Below, piece by piece: positions 46,847 to 58,857 of a stretch of DNA of 64,000 bases. This DNA is from Theobroma cacao (lineage: Eukaryota > Streptophyta > Magnoliopsida > Malvales > Malvaceae): contig NC_030857.1 of the NCBI RefSeq assembly GCF_000208745.1, positions 14,266,888-14,330,887 of the forward strand, given 5' to 3'. The stretch's first letter is position 1, and every line of letters starts with the position of its first letter. The notes beneath the pieces are model-generated. The model ran no database searches and was not told the DNA's origin. It saw only the letters and a list, made by a program, of their open reading frames with translations. Both the position numbers and the translations under genes were made by a program.

Positions 46847-47850
46847 TATATAAACTTAGAATTATTCTTAATCTCATTGAGATAATTCAAGCTTATTAAC
46901 CATGAAATCAGTCCATCATAAATTCATGGTTGCATTTGGATTAACTATAATTACAAGAAATGATTCCATACTTGACATTAATTATTAGTTGTCCAATTAC
47001 AAATCTTATATTGTGAGCCCTCATAACCATCCAATGACAAAAAGTGAAATTACCATTTTACCTTTTATGTCAATTTTGTCTCTTAGTCTCAAATTTCATC
47101 CAATTAGTGATTCAATACTCTAGATCTAATCTTTTGAGTATCTAGATGTGATGAGTAGCTAATTCATCAATCCACTAGGCCCAGATTAATCACCAATCTT
47201 CCTAAAATCATTAGAAGTGATGTTAATGCTATGAACTCCATTATTTGGATATATGTTCTCAGATGTTCATCTTGATTACAATCCCAACATAGAAGTCTAG
47301 ATGAACGCTTTATGATGATCATGTTCATGGTATATCAGAGATTATAAGGAGATTAAACATGAGTCCACTATCCATTAGGATTTTGGTTCTACTATAAACA
47401 AATGCATAAGTATGAGATCAAGGTTTAACTAACGATTAATCTTAGATTTGATTCTCACTTGATTCCAATTCATGTTATACTGTCATTACTTGAAGTAAAC
47501 CTTTTCGATGATTTGAATTCATCATTCCCTTGAAGTAAATCACATTCGTTTCATTGAAAGTAATCTGGACACTATAGCCTTAACACAATAAAGTGACCAG
47601 CTTTATTATATGGTTGTGAACAATTTTTAGATTCAATTAAAATGCATGTCTTCTATATATGATTCTTCATACAAATGCATTTTAATATCTCAATAGAATC
47701 ATGGTATCTTAATAACTAGATAATGAACGCTTACTTAAAACAAACTCTTCATCTTATTATCAAAATGTACTTTCATTACAAATAAATTAAATGAAATTAA
47801 ACATGAGAACATACTTGCTTTCTAAGGCACCAGTCTCAAAATTCCAAACA
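46847..47850 (-). repeat. 3' LTR of copia K, truncated
   Basis: It matches 49595-50514 base for base with modest divergence (landmark TGGATTAACTATAATTACA). The intact end is CCAAACA at 47850 (TGTTTGG on the sense strand), next to the purine tract AGTAGGAGAT (47860-47851 reverse). The full family LTR is about 2 kb (48507-50514), so about half is missing at 46846. Confidence 0.85.
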
Positions 47851-48068
47851 ATCTCCTACTTGCTTTAAAGTATGACATATCCTTCATTCCTAGACCTTCG
47901 AAGTGACCATCGAAACTGTTTTGTGTTAGAGTCTTTGTGAATGGATCTGTGAGGTTCTGCTCTGTTGGAATTTTCTTCACAAGTACTTCTCCATGTTGTA
48001 TGATCTTCTTGAATGAGATGATACTTCCTTTTAATATGTTTTGTTGCTTTATGTTGGTCCCAAATAAA
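47851..48068 (-). pseudogene. RNase H C-terminal fragment of copia K
   Basis: The minus strand reads GEVLVKKIPTEQNLTDPFTKTLTQ and FEGLGMKDM, the conserved end of Ty1/copia RNase H (family: ..IPSEENLADPFTKTL..). It runs into the polypurine tract and LTR. The 5' side is cut at 48068 by element S; the rest of K's pol would lie beyond S and outside the window. A frameshift is needed to reach the HIKRKYH segment. Confidence 0.87.
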
Positions 48069-48506
48069 TGTACTAGAAGGGGGGTGAATAGCACTTTTTG
48101 GCTCTCACTAAACTCGATTTCTAATTAGGGCAAATTAAAGATCAATGATGTGAAATTTGATGCAAGATGAATGAATAATTTAAGGAAGAATGAAAATGAA
48201 AATAAAACAAAGCAAACAATACTCAAAGATTTATAGTGGTTCGGTCAAGGACCTACATCCACTACCTTGATTGTTCAACTAAGGATTTTCTAAATCAAAT
48301 CACTATAAACGATGGAATTCCCAAGCTCCCACCAAGCTTTTACACTGGCTTTTTACAAGCTCAACCACAACCTTTAACAATGGCTTTTCCCAAGATCAAC
48401 CAAAACCCAAAACTAACTTTTCCTAAGCTGAGTTAGAACCTATACACACAATCAAGCTAACCCAAGCTTGAATAAATCCCTTAGAGTGACTCGCTCACTC
48501 TAAGTA

Positions 48507-50514
48507 TGTTAGAGTAGGATCTTAGTGAATTAATGTGATTATGTAAAGCATGGATTTCGAAAAAAAAATCTTTTTATAAAGGAAGCAAGCAATCCAATTA
48601 CACAAGCGGAAACACACATTATTATTATTGCAAGCAATATAATCACATCAAAAAATAAAATAAGAATCTATTAAGTAAGAAAAACCATACCTTTATTTTA
48701 AGATTCTTATTTTCGGACACCACCACACCAATGAATGATTTCTCGACCAAATAAGTTTACCATTTATTCTTCAAGAATACTTTCAACTCGAACCTTGAGT
48801 GGACAAGGTGTNNNNNNNNNNNNNNNNNNNNNNNNNNNNNNNNNNNNNNNNNNNNNNNNNNNNNNNNNNNNNNNNNNNNNNNNNNNNNNNNNNNNNNNNN
48901 NNNNNNNNNNNNNNNNNNNNNNNNNNNNNNNNNNNNNNNNNNNNNNNNNNNNNNNNNNNNNNNNNNNNNNNNNNNNNNNNNNNNNNNNNNNNNNNNNNNN
49001 NNNNNNNNNNNNNNNNNNNNNNNNNNNNNNNNNNNNNNNNNNNNNNNNNNNNNNNNNNNNNNNNNNNNNNNNNNNNNNNNNNNNNNNNNNNNNNNNNNNN
49101 NNNNNNNNNNNNNNNNNNNNNNNNNNNNNNNNNNNNNNNNNNNNNNNNNNNNNNNNNNNNNNNNNNNNNNNNNNNNNNNNNNNNNNNNNNNNNNNNNNNN
49201 NNNNNNNNNNNNNNNNNNNNNNNNNNNNNNNNNNNNNNNNNNNNNNNNNNNNNNNNNNNNNNNNNNNNNNNNNNNNNNNNNNNNNNNNNNNNNNNNNNNN
49301 NNNNNNNNNNNNNNNNNNNNNNNNNNNNNNNNNNNNNNNNNNNNNNNNNNNNNNNNNNNNNNNNNNNNNNNNNNNNNNNNNNNNNNNNNNNNNNNNNNNN
49401 NNNNNNNNNNNNNNNNNNNNNNNNNNNNNNNNNNNNNNNNNNNNNNNNNNNNNNNNNNNNNNNNNNNNNNNNNNNNNNNNNNNNNNNNNNNNNNNNNNNN
49501 NNNNNNNNNNNNNNNNNNNNNNNNNNNNNNNNNNNNNNNNNNNNNNNNNNNNNNNNNNNNNNNNNNNNNNNNNNNNNNNNNNNNNNNNNNNNNNTGGATT
49601 AACTATAATTACAAGAAACAATTCAATACTTGATATTAATTGTTAGTTGTCCAATTGCAAACCTTATATTGTGAACCCTCATAACAATCCAATGACAAAA
49701 GGTGAAATTATTGTTTTACCCTTTATGTCAATTTTTTCCCCTAGTCTCAAATTTCATCCAATTAGTGATTCAATACTCTAGATTTAATCTTTTGAGTATC
49801 CAGATGTGATGAGTAGCTAATTCATCAATCCACTGAGCCCAAATTATTAACCAATCTTCTTGAAATCACTAGAAGTGATGTTAATGCTATGAACTCCATT
49901 ATTTGGATATATGTTCTCAGATGTTCATCTCGATTATAATCCCAAAATACGGAGTCTAGATCAACACTTTATGATGATCATGCTCATGGTAAATCAAAGA
50001 TCATAAGGAGATTAAACACAAGTCCACTATCCATCAGGATTTCAGTTCTACTATAAGCAAATGCATAAGTGTGAGATCAAGATTTAAGTAACTGTAAAAC
50101 TTAAATTTAATTTTCACATGATTCCAGTTCATGTTATAGTGTCATTACTCGAAGTCAACCATTTTGATGATTTGAGACTCATTATTCCCTTGAAATGAAT
50201 CACATTCATTTTGTTGGAAGTAATTTGGACACTACAGCCTTAACATAATAAAGTGACCAGCTTTATTATATGGTTGTTAACAATTTTTTTAGATTGAATT
50301 AAAATACATGTCTCCTATGTATGACTCTTTATAAAAATGTATTTTAATATCTCAATAGAATCTTGGTACCTTAATAACTAGATAATGAATGCTTACTAAA
50401 ACAAACTCTTCGTCTTATTATCAAAATGTACTTTCATTACAAATAAATTTAATGAATTTAAGCACGAGAATATACTTGTTTTTCAGGCCACCATATTCTC
50501 AAACATCCTAACAA
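48507..50514 (-). mobile_element. Solo LTR of copia K's family in the S LTR (TSD AAGTA)
   Basis: The ends TGTTAGAG and CATCCTAACA lie between perfect AAGTA copies (48502-48506 and 50515-50519). The right half matches the K 3' LTR. The nominal length is 2,008 bp, but 783 bp of it is unknown sequence, so the true size may differ. Confidence 0.87.
48812..49594. other. Assembly gap (783 N)
   Basis: A run of N inside the K-family solo LTR. Both flanks belong to the same LTR, so the gap probably hides only LTR sequence. Confidence 0.99.
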
Positions 50515-51016
50515 AGTATTCACGGAGTAGAAAAATAAATAAGTACCTATGATCACTAACCTAATATATATGGTACAAGGTGAAGTGCTTAACTTTGTTA
50601 CAAGGATAAGAGTGAAGTGCAGAAAGTATGCAGAGAGTTTTTGCTGGTTTTTGAGCTCTTTTTGATCTTGCAAGCATCTAATCTTGTTCATCCTGAACAA
50701 CTTGATTCCTAAGTTTTTTGTGGCAATAAGCTCTTAGTTGACTAATAATGCTTCTTAGTAGATTAAGTCATCTCTGTTTCTAAACCAGCCATCATCATTC
50801 TTGAGTTTTAGTTGACTAACTCCCTTCTTTATCCAACTAAAAGGCTTCTGTTTTGTGGCTCAATTTTAGCTCCTCATTCTTATGGGATTTGATATTTGCT
50901 TTTTAATGATTAATTTATTATTAGCATATGTTTTTCATCCTGCACACTCAAGTAGCATAGTTAGACATAAATGAGTGAGAATGTTTTATTATCATTAAAA
51001 ACTAATGGAGCCAACA

Positions 51017-51665
51017 ATCTCTCTCGTTTTAATGATGACAAAACATTCCTTAATTAATAGCACAATGTCTATTAGTTTCTTTTTGTTTTGCACAAAATGA
51101 GAATTTTCTCTCCCTGAGTGTGTGCTCTCCCGTAATGTATGCAAGATTTTATTATTCAAATTAGCAAGTTTTTATCCATCTCTTAAAGAAAATGACGGGT
51201 ATAGATTCAACCATTTGACAGATATTATTATACATCCTTATAAAACAATCAGCTATAGGTGATAAAATATCATTCCTGTCATCAACATACTTTCAACAAA
51301 TCATATCCATGCCAAAAGTAAATGCCATTAACCATCCATCAGAGATATCATATATTATAAAAGCATAAAAAGCATCCATTTTCATTTTAAAATTAGTTTC
51401 CATTCACAATCCAATAGAACAACCATAAAATAAGTTATCAGTAAGTTTTCAGCATCTAAAAACAACCTTCAGCACACAAAATAACATAAACAGCCCAATA
51501 TCATCAGAGAGTCAGTTTTAGATTCCTAAATTACTCCTAAATCACTTCTACTTGCTCCTTAAAATTCTTTTACTTTCTATCTTCCCTAAGCTTTCTCTCT
51601 CTCCCCCATTTTGTCATCAGCAAAAACAAGGGTGGTCAACTGGTTTAAGAAGAGTCAAAGGGAGT
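51017..51665 (-). other. 3' untranslated region and polypurine tract of element S
   Basis: AT-rich noncoding sequence between the extra ORF and the LTR. A second purine tract, AAAATGGGGGAGAG, is at about 51612-51598 (reverse). I see no coding here. Confidence 0.7.
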
Positions 51666-53538
51666 TTACTCATCAGTGCCAAAATGGACATTGAGGGTTT
51701 CAGGAGATGGCACAAGTGATGATCTTTTTGGTGAGGAGTCAAGAGAGGATCTGTCTAAAATTTAGAGTGGATCTTAAGTAGAAGACTTGACTGAGGGTTT
51801 GGCTTTCTTAGCTATTCTTGAAAACTTTCTTCTCTTAAGGAATTTTGTCTTTGTTGCCATGGTCTTCATGCCTATACTAATGGGTTTGAATTTAACTTTG
51901 GTGGATGCAGCTGCTTGCCCAAGTTCTGTATCAATAGGTCCACTTTCTCTGGCAATGTGAATGGACTCAGGAGAAGGCCTTGCAGATGCTGACTTTTGAG
52001 CTTTGTTCTTGGCTCCTTCTCTCTCTACTTATTATTCTCTAACCATTTGGTGAAAGACATCCATTATTATTGAAACTTCCTCAAAGTTAGGAGGAGGTGG
52101 TTTTTTTGGTTATGGTTCATCATGTGGTGGAGAGTCGTCATTAAAAGATCCAAGTACTTCAATGCCTTCATTAGATTCTTCTTCATTTTAAGGCTCAAGA
52201 GTGGGAGATTTCCCTGATGGAACAAATTCTTGTTCATCACCTTTAGCTAAGAGAACAGGACTTTCAGTAGCTTGTCTTGCTAGTGCTGGACTTGGTGTTG
52301 CAGAAGTGTCTTCAATTGCAGAACCAAAAGGTGATTTTCCTTTTTCTTTCATCACATTTTCTAGCTCTTTTAACTTATCTTCAATTTTCTGTATCCTTGT
52401 AGACTGGTCAATGAGTTTCCCATCAATTCTCATCACCAAATTCAGAAACATTTCATTCAAAATCTAGGAGGAAGCTGTCTGAGTAGGAATAGAATGCTCA
52501 TCCCTTGGAGTAATCTTAGGGGTCTTGACAAACTTTTATCCTTCTAGTTTATACCCCATCTTTAGCAAACTTCTTAGATAGATTGCCTAGTCCCTACTTT
52601 TCACTTGGTCCATTTCATATCTTGAACTCCATATCCCTTTTTTTCTTAATTAGAGAGATAATTATGTTTCCATACGGCAGATTTACATTATCAACTTGAC
52701 ATGTTCCTCTCATCCTTTCTATCATGAATCAACTTAAATTAAGGGGAGTAGCATTAAAGGCATGCTCCATCAGCCACATATCTTGAAGGCTTACGTAGCT
52801 GAAGCTACCGCTTCTTCCACGAATTGTAGAGGCAATGAAATAATGCAGAATCCTAATATGAGGACTTTTAATGAAACTAGCATAACTTCTGAATGAATAT
52901 CTTTCCTTTTTCCCTGTTATTATTTCCCACAAAGATAAGGGATCATAATCTTCAAGAATTTCATATTCTCCCTATTCACACTCAACTTTGAGCAGACTTC
53001 CCAAATCCGTGGCTCTGACCACAAACTCCTTCCCATTCAAGAACACATTCAGACCATCATCAACAAAATCCTCAGGTTCTTTAAGTTCATTTTCATCTAG
53101 TGCAATGCTAGCATAGAATTCCTTCACTAAGCTGGCATTATAGGTTCTGTTCTTAAACACACTCAATTTCTTTAATTTTATCTCTTCAAAGTAATCTGAT
53201 AACCCTTTTTTAATTTCTGGAACCTCATTAAAGCTATCCCAGTCAATGTATTTCTCACATGAAATGGGTGCGTTTTCTATCTTCCTAAACCTATCCTCAT
53301 GAGTTTTACTTCTAAATTTGGTGGATGGAGGATTACCTTTTCTAGATGATTTTTCTTTTTCCTTCTTTTTCTCAGATTTCTATTCTTTCTCTTTTTGTTT
53401 CTTCCTAGTCTTCTTTGCCACTGAGGCTGACTCATTCTTCTTCCTCTTCTTTTGAATTTTGGATGGTGGACTTTCTTCCATAGGTCGTTTTCTTTTCTTC
53501 TTTTCTAGAACATTACTGGGTAATGTGGTTTTGGCCAT
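51666..53538 (-). pseudogene. Extra ORF of element S (Sirevirus envelope-like position; putative plant transposon protein domain)
   Basis: The start is at the minus-strand ATG 53538-53536, followed by a Lys/Arg-rich region (KKKRKRP, KKRKKN) that looks like a nuclear or RNA-binding tail. The middle has LSVFKNRTYNASLVKEFYAS, LNVFLNGKEFVVRATDLGSLL (53160-52975) and LWEIITGKKERYSFRSYA, SPHIRILHYFIASTIRG (52935-52800), the domain usually annotated as putative plant transposon protein. A coiled-coil-like stretch lies at 52460-52340. It ends at TAA 51668-51666 after about 620 codons. In-frame stops occur near 53385, 52970 and 52728. It lies 3' of pol, where Sireviruses carry an envelope-like gene; I see no clear signal peptide, so an envelope role is unproven. 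Confidence 0.75.
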
Positions 53539-53964
53539 TGATTTTGAGTGGTTTCAGACTTAAGGTTTGAGAGTTTAAGAGAAATGGGGTTTTGATTTTC
53601 AAAAGAAAGGCTTCTGATGTGAGAGAATGAAAGTGAGAAGTTAATAGTGGATTTTCTTCTTTAAAAAATCGTCAAACTCCCCCTTTTAAATACAATCAGT
53701 TACCCCCTTTTTCAAATTTCCAAATTTTGCCTCTCTTTTTATTTTTTACTTAAGCGGTTTATTTTTTTTTTCTTCTTCACCCGATATACTTGTTCTTTTC
53801 CTTTTTATTATATTTTATCTTGGTTTCTTAACTAACTAAGTTTTGCTCATACCCGGCTAAGTCTATTAACAAAAAGAAATATAATGTTTTTACTTGGTTA
53901 AGCGATTCTCTTAATCAACTAAGTACCTACTGTCTTATGAATGAAAAGCTCACAAAATTTCCTA
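53539..53964 (-). other. Spacer between RNase H and extra ORF of element S
   Basis: AT-rich sequence with a T-run near 53765. It has no recognisable coding; it would be leader for the downstream ORF. Confidence 0.6.
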
Positions 53965-54533
53965 AAGCTCCTGTACATTAACCATTCCTAGATTTCTCCT
54001 AATTTCACAGAACCTTTCTTCATTCAGGGGCTTGGTGAATATATCAGCTAATTGTTGCAAAGTGTTAACAAACTCAATCTTAATGTCTTCTTTAAGCACA
54101 TGGTCTCTAATAAAGTGATGTCTAATTTCAATATGTTTGGTCCTAGAGTGCTAAACCGGATTCTTTGAGATGTTTATGGCACTTGTGCTATCACATAATA
54201 TTGGTACATTATGCATGGTTACTCAAAAGTCTTTTAATTATTGTTTAATCCATAAAATCTGAGCACAGCAACTACCTAAGGAAATATATTCAACTTCAGC
54301 TGCGGAGAATGCAACAGAGTTTTGTTTCTTGCTTGACCAGAACACAAGCATATTTCCAAGAAACTAACAAGTCCTACTAGTACTCTTTCTATCCATTTTG
54401 CTTCCAGCAAAATCAGCATCAGAATATCCAATAAAGCTAAAGGATGATTCTCTAGAATACCATATTCCTAAAGTTTGTGTATCTATGAGGTACCTAAAAA
54501 TTCTTTTTACAGTAGTCAAGTGTGACTCCTTGA
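53965..54533 (-). pseudogene. RNase H of element S
   Basis: The minus strand reads IGYSDADFAGSKMDRKSTS, SAAEVEYISLGSCCAQILW, NISKNPV and HSRTKHIEIRHHFIRDHV, LADIFTKPLNEERF, all standard Ty1/copia RNase H blocks with the first catalytic Asp in YSDADFAG. In-frame stops (near 54366, 54240, 54155) break it. Confidence 0.9.
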
Positions 54534-55460
54534 GTTATGATTGAAATCGTGCACACAAACATACATTAAATTGAATATCAGGTCTGCTAGCAGTTAAATA
54601 AAGCAAAGATCCAATCATACCTCTATAAAGCTTTTGATCGACACTTTTTCCTTTCTCATTAGTATCAAGTTTGGTGGAGGGACTCATTGGTGTGCTGATT
54701 GATTTCAGCTTTAGCATATCAAACTTTTTTAGCATGTTTTGAATATATCTTTCTTGACTGATATAGATGTCTTCCTCACTTTGTTTGATTTGAAGGCCAA
54801 GAAAGAATTTCAACTCACCCATCATGCTCATTTTGAATTCACCCTGCATTTCTTCAGCAAAGTTCTTGCACAAAGCCTCATTAGTAACACCAAACACAAT
54901 ATCATCCACATAAATTTGAACAACAATTAAATCATTCAAGCATTTCTCAATGAACAATGTTGTCTCAATGCTTCCTCTACTATATCCTTTCTCAACTAAA
55001 AACTTTGAGAGTCTTTCATACCAAGCTCTTGGAGCTTGTTTTCGTCCATACAAGGCCTTATGTAGTTTGAAAACATAATCAGGCTATTCAAAGTCCTCAA
55101 ATCGGGGGGGTTGTTTGACATAGACTTCCTCTTGAATGAAACCATTTAAAAATGCACTTTTCAGATCCATTTGGAATAATTTGAAGTCCATGAAACATGC
55201 AAATGCAAGCAATAATCTTATGGCTTCTATCCTAGCAATAGAAGCAAATGTTTCATCATAGTTAATGCCTTCCTCTTGGTTATACCCTTGAGCCACTAGC
55301 CTAGCTTTGTTCCTAATAACATTATCTTACTCATCCACCTTATTTCTGAACGCTCATTTTGCGCCAACAATTGGGTGATTAAATGACCTAGAAACTAGTG
55401 TCCATACTCAGTTTCTTTTAAATTGATCATGCTCTTCTTGCATGGCCAATATCGAACTTT
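54534..55460 (-). pseudogene. Reverse transcriptase of element S
   Basis: The frame opens at about 55440 with WTLV, then VAQGYNQEEGINYDETFA, FKLFQMDLKSAFLNGFIQEEVYV (55190-55120), GRKQAPRAWYERL (55050-55010), and the catalytic IYVDDIVFG at about 54920-54895 with both Asp residues present. It ends DIQFNVCLCARFQS, then a stop at 54537-54535. Other stops: 55321-55328 region, 55086-55084 (FE stop PDY), and W-to-stop changes upstream. The longest unbroken piece is 172 codons (55053-54535). Confidence 0.93.
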
Positions 55461-55724
55461 CTTCTTTTTCTACCTCTTCAAAGCTTTTAGGCTCGATTTG
55501 GGAGATAAAAGTTGAAAACTCACATGTTTCTTTAATTCCTCTCCTGATTTTGACTCCTTGTGTAATATCACCAATGATCTGCTCTTGTGGATGATCTTTT
55601 ACATATCTCCAGCTCTTTGGAAGGTCATTATGCTAACTTTTGGTTCTTTGCAGATTTTTTAGAGGTGGAGTTTCTGTTTCTCTTCTAGGAGAACTTCTTT
55701 CATTGTTTTTCTTGTTTTCAAGGC
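55461..55724 (-). pseudogene. Pol linker of element S (integrase to RT)
   Basis: An acidic, Ser/Glu-rich linker with a frameshift near 55724 and stops. It fits the variable region between integrase and RT in Sireviruses. No motif is firm. Confidence 0.6.
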
Positions 55725-56055
55725 TCATTTCTTCCATTTGTCTTTCAAAGTCCTCTGCATCATTTTCATCAACAAGAACTTCCTTTTGCAAGGCATTAGT
55801 TCATAAAAAACTACATGGATAGACTCTTCAACTGTTAAAGTTCTTTTGTTAAAAATTCTATAAGCTTTTGAGTTCAATGCATATCCTAGAAATATTGCCT
55901 CATCACTCTTAGCATCAAACTTTCCTAGAGAATGTTTTCCATTGTTTAATACAAAGCATTTGCAACCAAAACTTCTAAGGTGAGAGATGTTTGGTTTTCT
56001 ACCTTTGTATAGGTCATATGGGGTTTTTGATATCATGGCTCTTCTTGAGACTCTA
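55725..56055 (-). pseudogene. Integrase C-terminal part of element S, cut by element G
   Basis: The minus strand reads KTPYDLYKGRKPNISHLRSF, GCKCFVLNNGKHSLGKFDAKS and FLGYALNSKAYRIFNKRTL, the well-conserved end of copia integrase. The catalytic core lies on the far side of element G, outside the window. The insertion occurred at 56055/56056 (target CTCTA, 56051-56055). Confidence 0.9.
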
Positions 56056-58857
56056 TGTAAAACCCGACCCTATAAACACATGTCATGACATACATGCAAT
56101 GAGTAGCATGTTATTACGCTAGGAAAGCTCCTAAGAATAGACGAAACCCGGTATTATACCTAACGGTACACTTGAGTTGATTTAACCTCGAACTAGTTCA
56201 AATAGGAATCGTAGGATGAAATTTAATATTTTACAGTCCAGGAATTACTAAAAATGATTGTTTAGAGTTCGAGGGTTCATTTGGGGAAAAATTGAAAATT
56301 TTGATGTTTAGGGGCAAAATCATCATTTTGCCACCTAAGATAATAATTTGATCATGGAGTGAAATTTTTGACCAAGATTAACTATTTGGAGTATAATTTA
56401 ATGATAGGAAATGAAAATTTTCAATTCTGGCAATTTTTAAAACATATGGGCAAAACGGTAATTTTGTCACCCCGAGGTAAAATCGTAATTTTCACCACCC
56501 AAAACTTGTCAAAATCATAGGATTTATTTACTTTTGGTATGAATAAATATGGTATTTTAAGTGGTGAAAAATTGAAGTTTAAAGGATGAAATTTTAAAAA
56601 CGAGCCAATGGAAAAGTGACACATGGCACTTTTTAATGATTTCGTATTATTTTAAAGGAAAATCAGCCCATTTAAACCCCACATCAGGTGATGGTCGGCC
56701 ATAAGGAGAAAATAAGAGAGAAAATAGAGAGGAAAGGAAGAAAAGAGAAAAACCAAAGGAAAACTACAAAATTCAAAGGAGAATTCGCGTTTTTCATCCG
56801 TTTACGCGTCTAACGGTAAGATTTTTTTACTTTGGCCTGATTTCTACCATTCCTATGCCTTTGTTTCCATTTAGCATGCTTGAGGAGAGAGATCAAAAAG
56901 TGATATCAAGGGCTGGACGAATTTCAAGGGGGAGGATTTTGAAATTTTTATGTTTTGATTCTNTTTTTAGGTTTTGATTCTTAGTTAAATTGGTAGTTTT
57001 AGTTAGTTAAATGTGTATAGAAATCAAATTGGGCAAGAAAGCATGAAATTTTCACAATACCCACCCTTGGCCGAATATTCAATGATGTACAATGATGATG
57101 AACTGATTTTCATTCTAAGATAAATGAAGAGAAAATGATGAAAAATGGTTAAATGTGATAGAAAAACAAAGTGGAAAATTAACCAAGTTAATGTCCCATT
57201 TTTGACTAAATTTTCCAAGGACGAAAGTGAGCTGATTTTGGTGATTTTAGAAGATGATTGGCTGATATTTAATGGTTAGAAATGTTGGAGAGAAAATGGG
57301 ACAATTTAAAGCTAAAATGGAGCGCGTTAGCAATTTATCGGGTAAAGTGCAAAAAATAGGTTAATACCTTGTTTACGCCGTCTTAGGCTATTGCATTTCA
57401 TACCATACATTAGTATAGGATTTAAGTCAATTATATAGTGATTTAGCATCAATGTGGTGAATTGTATAATTTTTGTAATGTGTCTAGGAGGAGAGCCTTC
57501 CGGTAAAGGCAAGAAAGTCGTACCCGACGAACAGTGATCGGGGCACCTAGAAAGCATTGAATTTGTACAAACGGTGAGTAAACCTATTATTATTGTAAAT
57601 TATCTAGAGTTTATTTTTTAATGCTCATTATGTATTTTATGAAACGAAAATGAGATTAAAATGAGACTTTTGATGTTTTAGAAATAAATGTGCCAAATAA
57701 ATATATTGTGTTGATTATCTGAAATAAGAAACTTTTGATCATGAAATTGAGTAATTGGAGGCTACCAATTGTCTTAAAAAATATATTTTCCAATGAATGG
57801 CTTATGATATATGAGTATATGTGGCTATATTTTATAATTGTATTGGGAATTTATGTAAGCTGTCTTTTACTATGCAGGCTAGGTAAATAAAAAAAAGCCA
57901 CGTTATACTGTCAAAATTTAATTAAAATTGGAGGGTTTAGTCACTGCAGTGACGAATTTTCATGGATTGCCTATTAGAGGGGTACGGTAAACCCGGTTAC
58001 ATAGTTACTTCAGTTGTAGAGACGATGAGGGTAACTCCTGGGGTAGTGTTAGAGCTCACTTCACATCGAACCCCCACGTGAATGTGTAACTCAACCAACG
58101 CCAAGGAACTACTTTTTTTCAAAACTAACATGTGGTTAACATGTAAATATCTTAACAACCTTGGCGGACTCGGTTAGATGCCTCGGCCAAGGTATCCCCG
58201 AGGACTAGTTTTTGGCTTGAGCCCTATTTCTAAATAAAGTCATAAGCCTTAACAACTGTTTTGATAAATTACAAATATTTTATGGTTTAAGAAATAAATT
58301 GAAAACCTTATGAAATGCTTTGTGATTTGTTGTTTAAACTTGCCTCCATGTTACTCGCCTTTAGATATTTATGATAATGTCTGTTTACTCATTGGGATTG
58401 CAAAATCTCACCCACCTCTTTTCCAAATATTTCAGGCCTGTGGTAGCTTGTAGATACCCGATTTTTTCGAGGATTCCAGTTGACCCCTCTATCTCACAAA
58501 CAGTAGGTTACTATCACCAACACTTGGTGTATTTATGGGCCACTTGTCATTGTAATTATTATTGTACATTATAACATTGTAAATTATTGTATGTATAACT
58601 TTATTTTACTTCCACATTACAAAAGATTTCTTAAACGTGTTTCTATAAATATTGTTTTATATAGAAATGCTATATTTTAATCAATATTTTGAATAGTAAG
58701 TGTTTAAAACGGAATGTTTAACAACGATTGCTCTCATGAAATGCAAGAAACTGATACGTAAGCCTTGCGGGGTTCCGATTGGTATTCCGGGTAATGAGTG
58801 TCAGTCGGGACGTCGCGACGATTATCATGGGCCAGAGGGAGGTTCCGGATCGTGACA
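56056..58857 (+). repeat. 5' LTR of element G (family B relative)
   Basis: It starts TGTAAAACCCGACCC and ends CCGGATCGTGACA, 2,802 bp. Similarity to the two family B solo LTRs runs from end to end (GGAAAGCTCC near the start, CTTGGCGGACTCGG near the middle, GGGGTTCCGATTGG near the end), but it is clearly more diverged than the two solo copies are from each other. It includes one undetermined base at 56963. Confidence 0.92.
58159..58202 (+). other. Possible RNA pseudoknot element in B/G LTRs
   Basis: Two interlocking complementary pairs: CCTTGGC (58159-58165) with GCCAAGG (58186-58192), and CTCGG (58169-58173) with CCGAG (58198-58202). The same arrangement is at 3524-3567 and, with one arm shortened, at 24858-24901. 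The structure is only predicted. Confidence 0.35.

Larger units (their letters stand above)
48069..51016 (-). repeat. 3' LTR of element S, interrupted by a solo LTR
   Basis: On the plus strand it starts TGTACTAGAAGGGGGGTG and ends GGAGCCAACA (sense start TGTTGGCTCC). Without the nested copy (48507-50514 and one duplication) it is about 935 bp. The purine-rich primer AAAACGAGAGAGAT flanks it on the sense side (51017-51030 reverse). Confidence 0.82.
48069..56055 (-). mobile_element. Element S: Sirevirus-type Ty1/copia element (3' part), inside copia K
   Basis: Right to left it has integrase C-terminal part, RT, RNase H, an extra ORF of plant Sirevirus type, a polypurine tract and a 3' LTR. The extra downstream ORF and the RT wording (YDETFASIARIEAIRLLLAFA) point to the SIRE/Maximus group. 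The 5' half is beyond element G, which entered at 56056. The left target site should be ATAAA (48064-48068). Confidence 0.85.

Noticed and set aside
48735..49646. Long open frames across 48735-49646 on both strands
   Set aside because: They consist of undetermined bases in the assembly gap.
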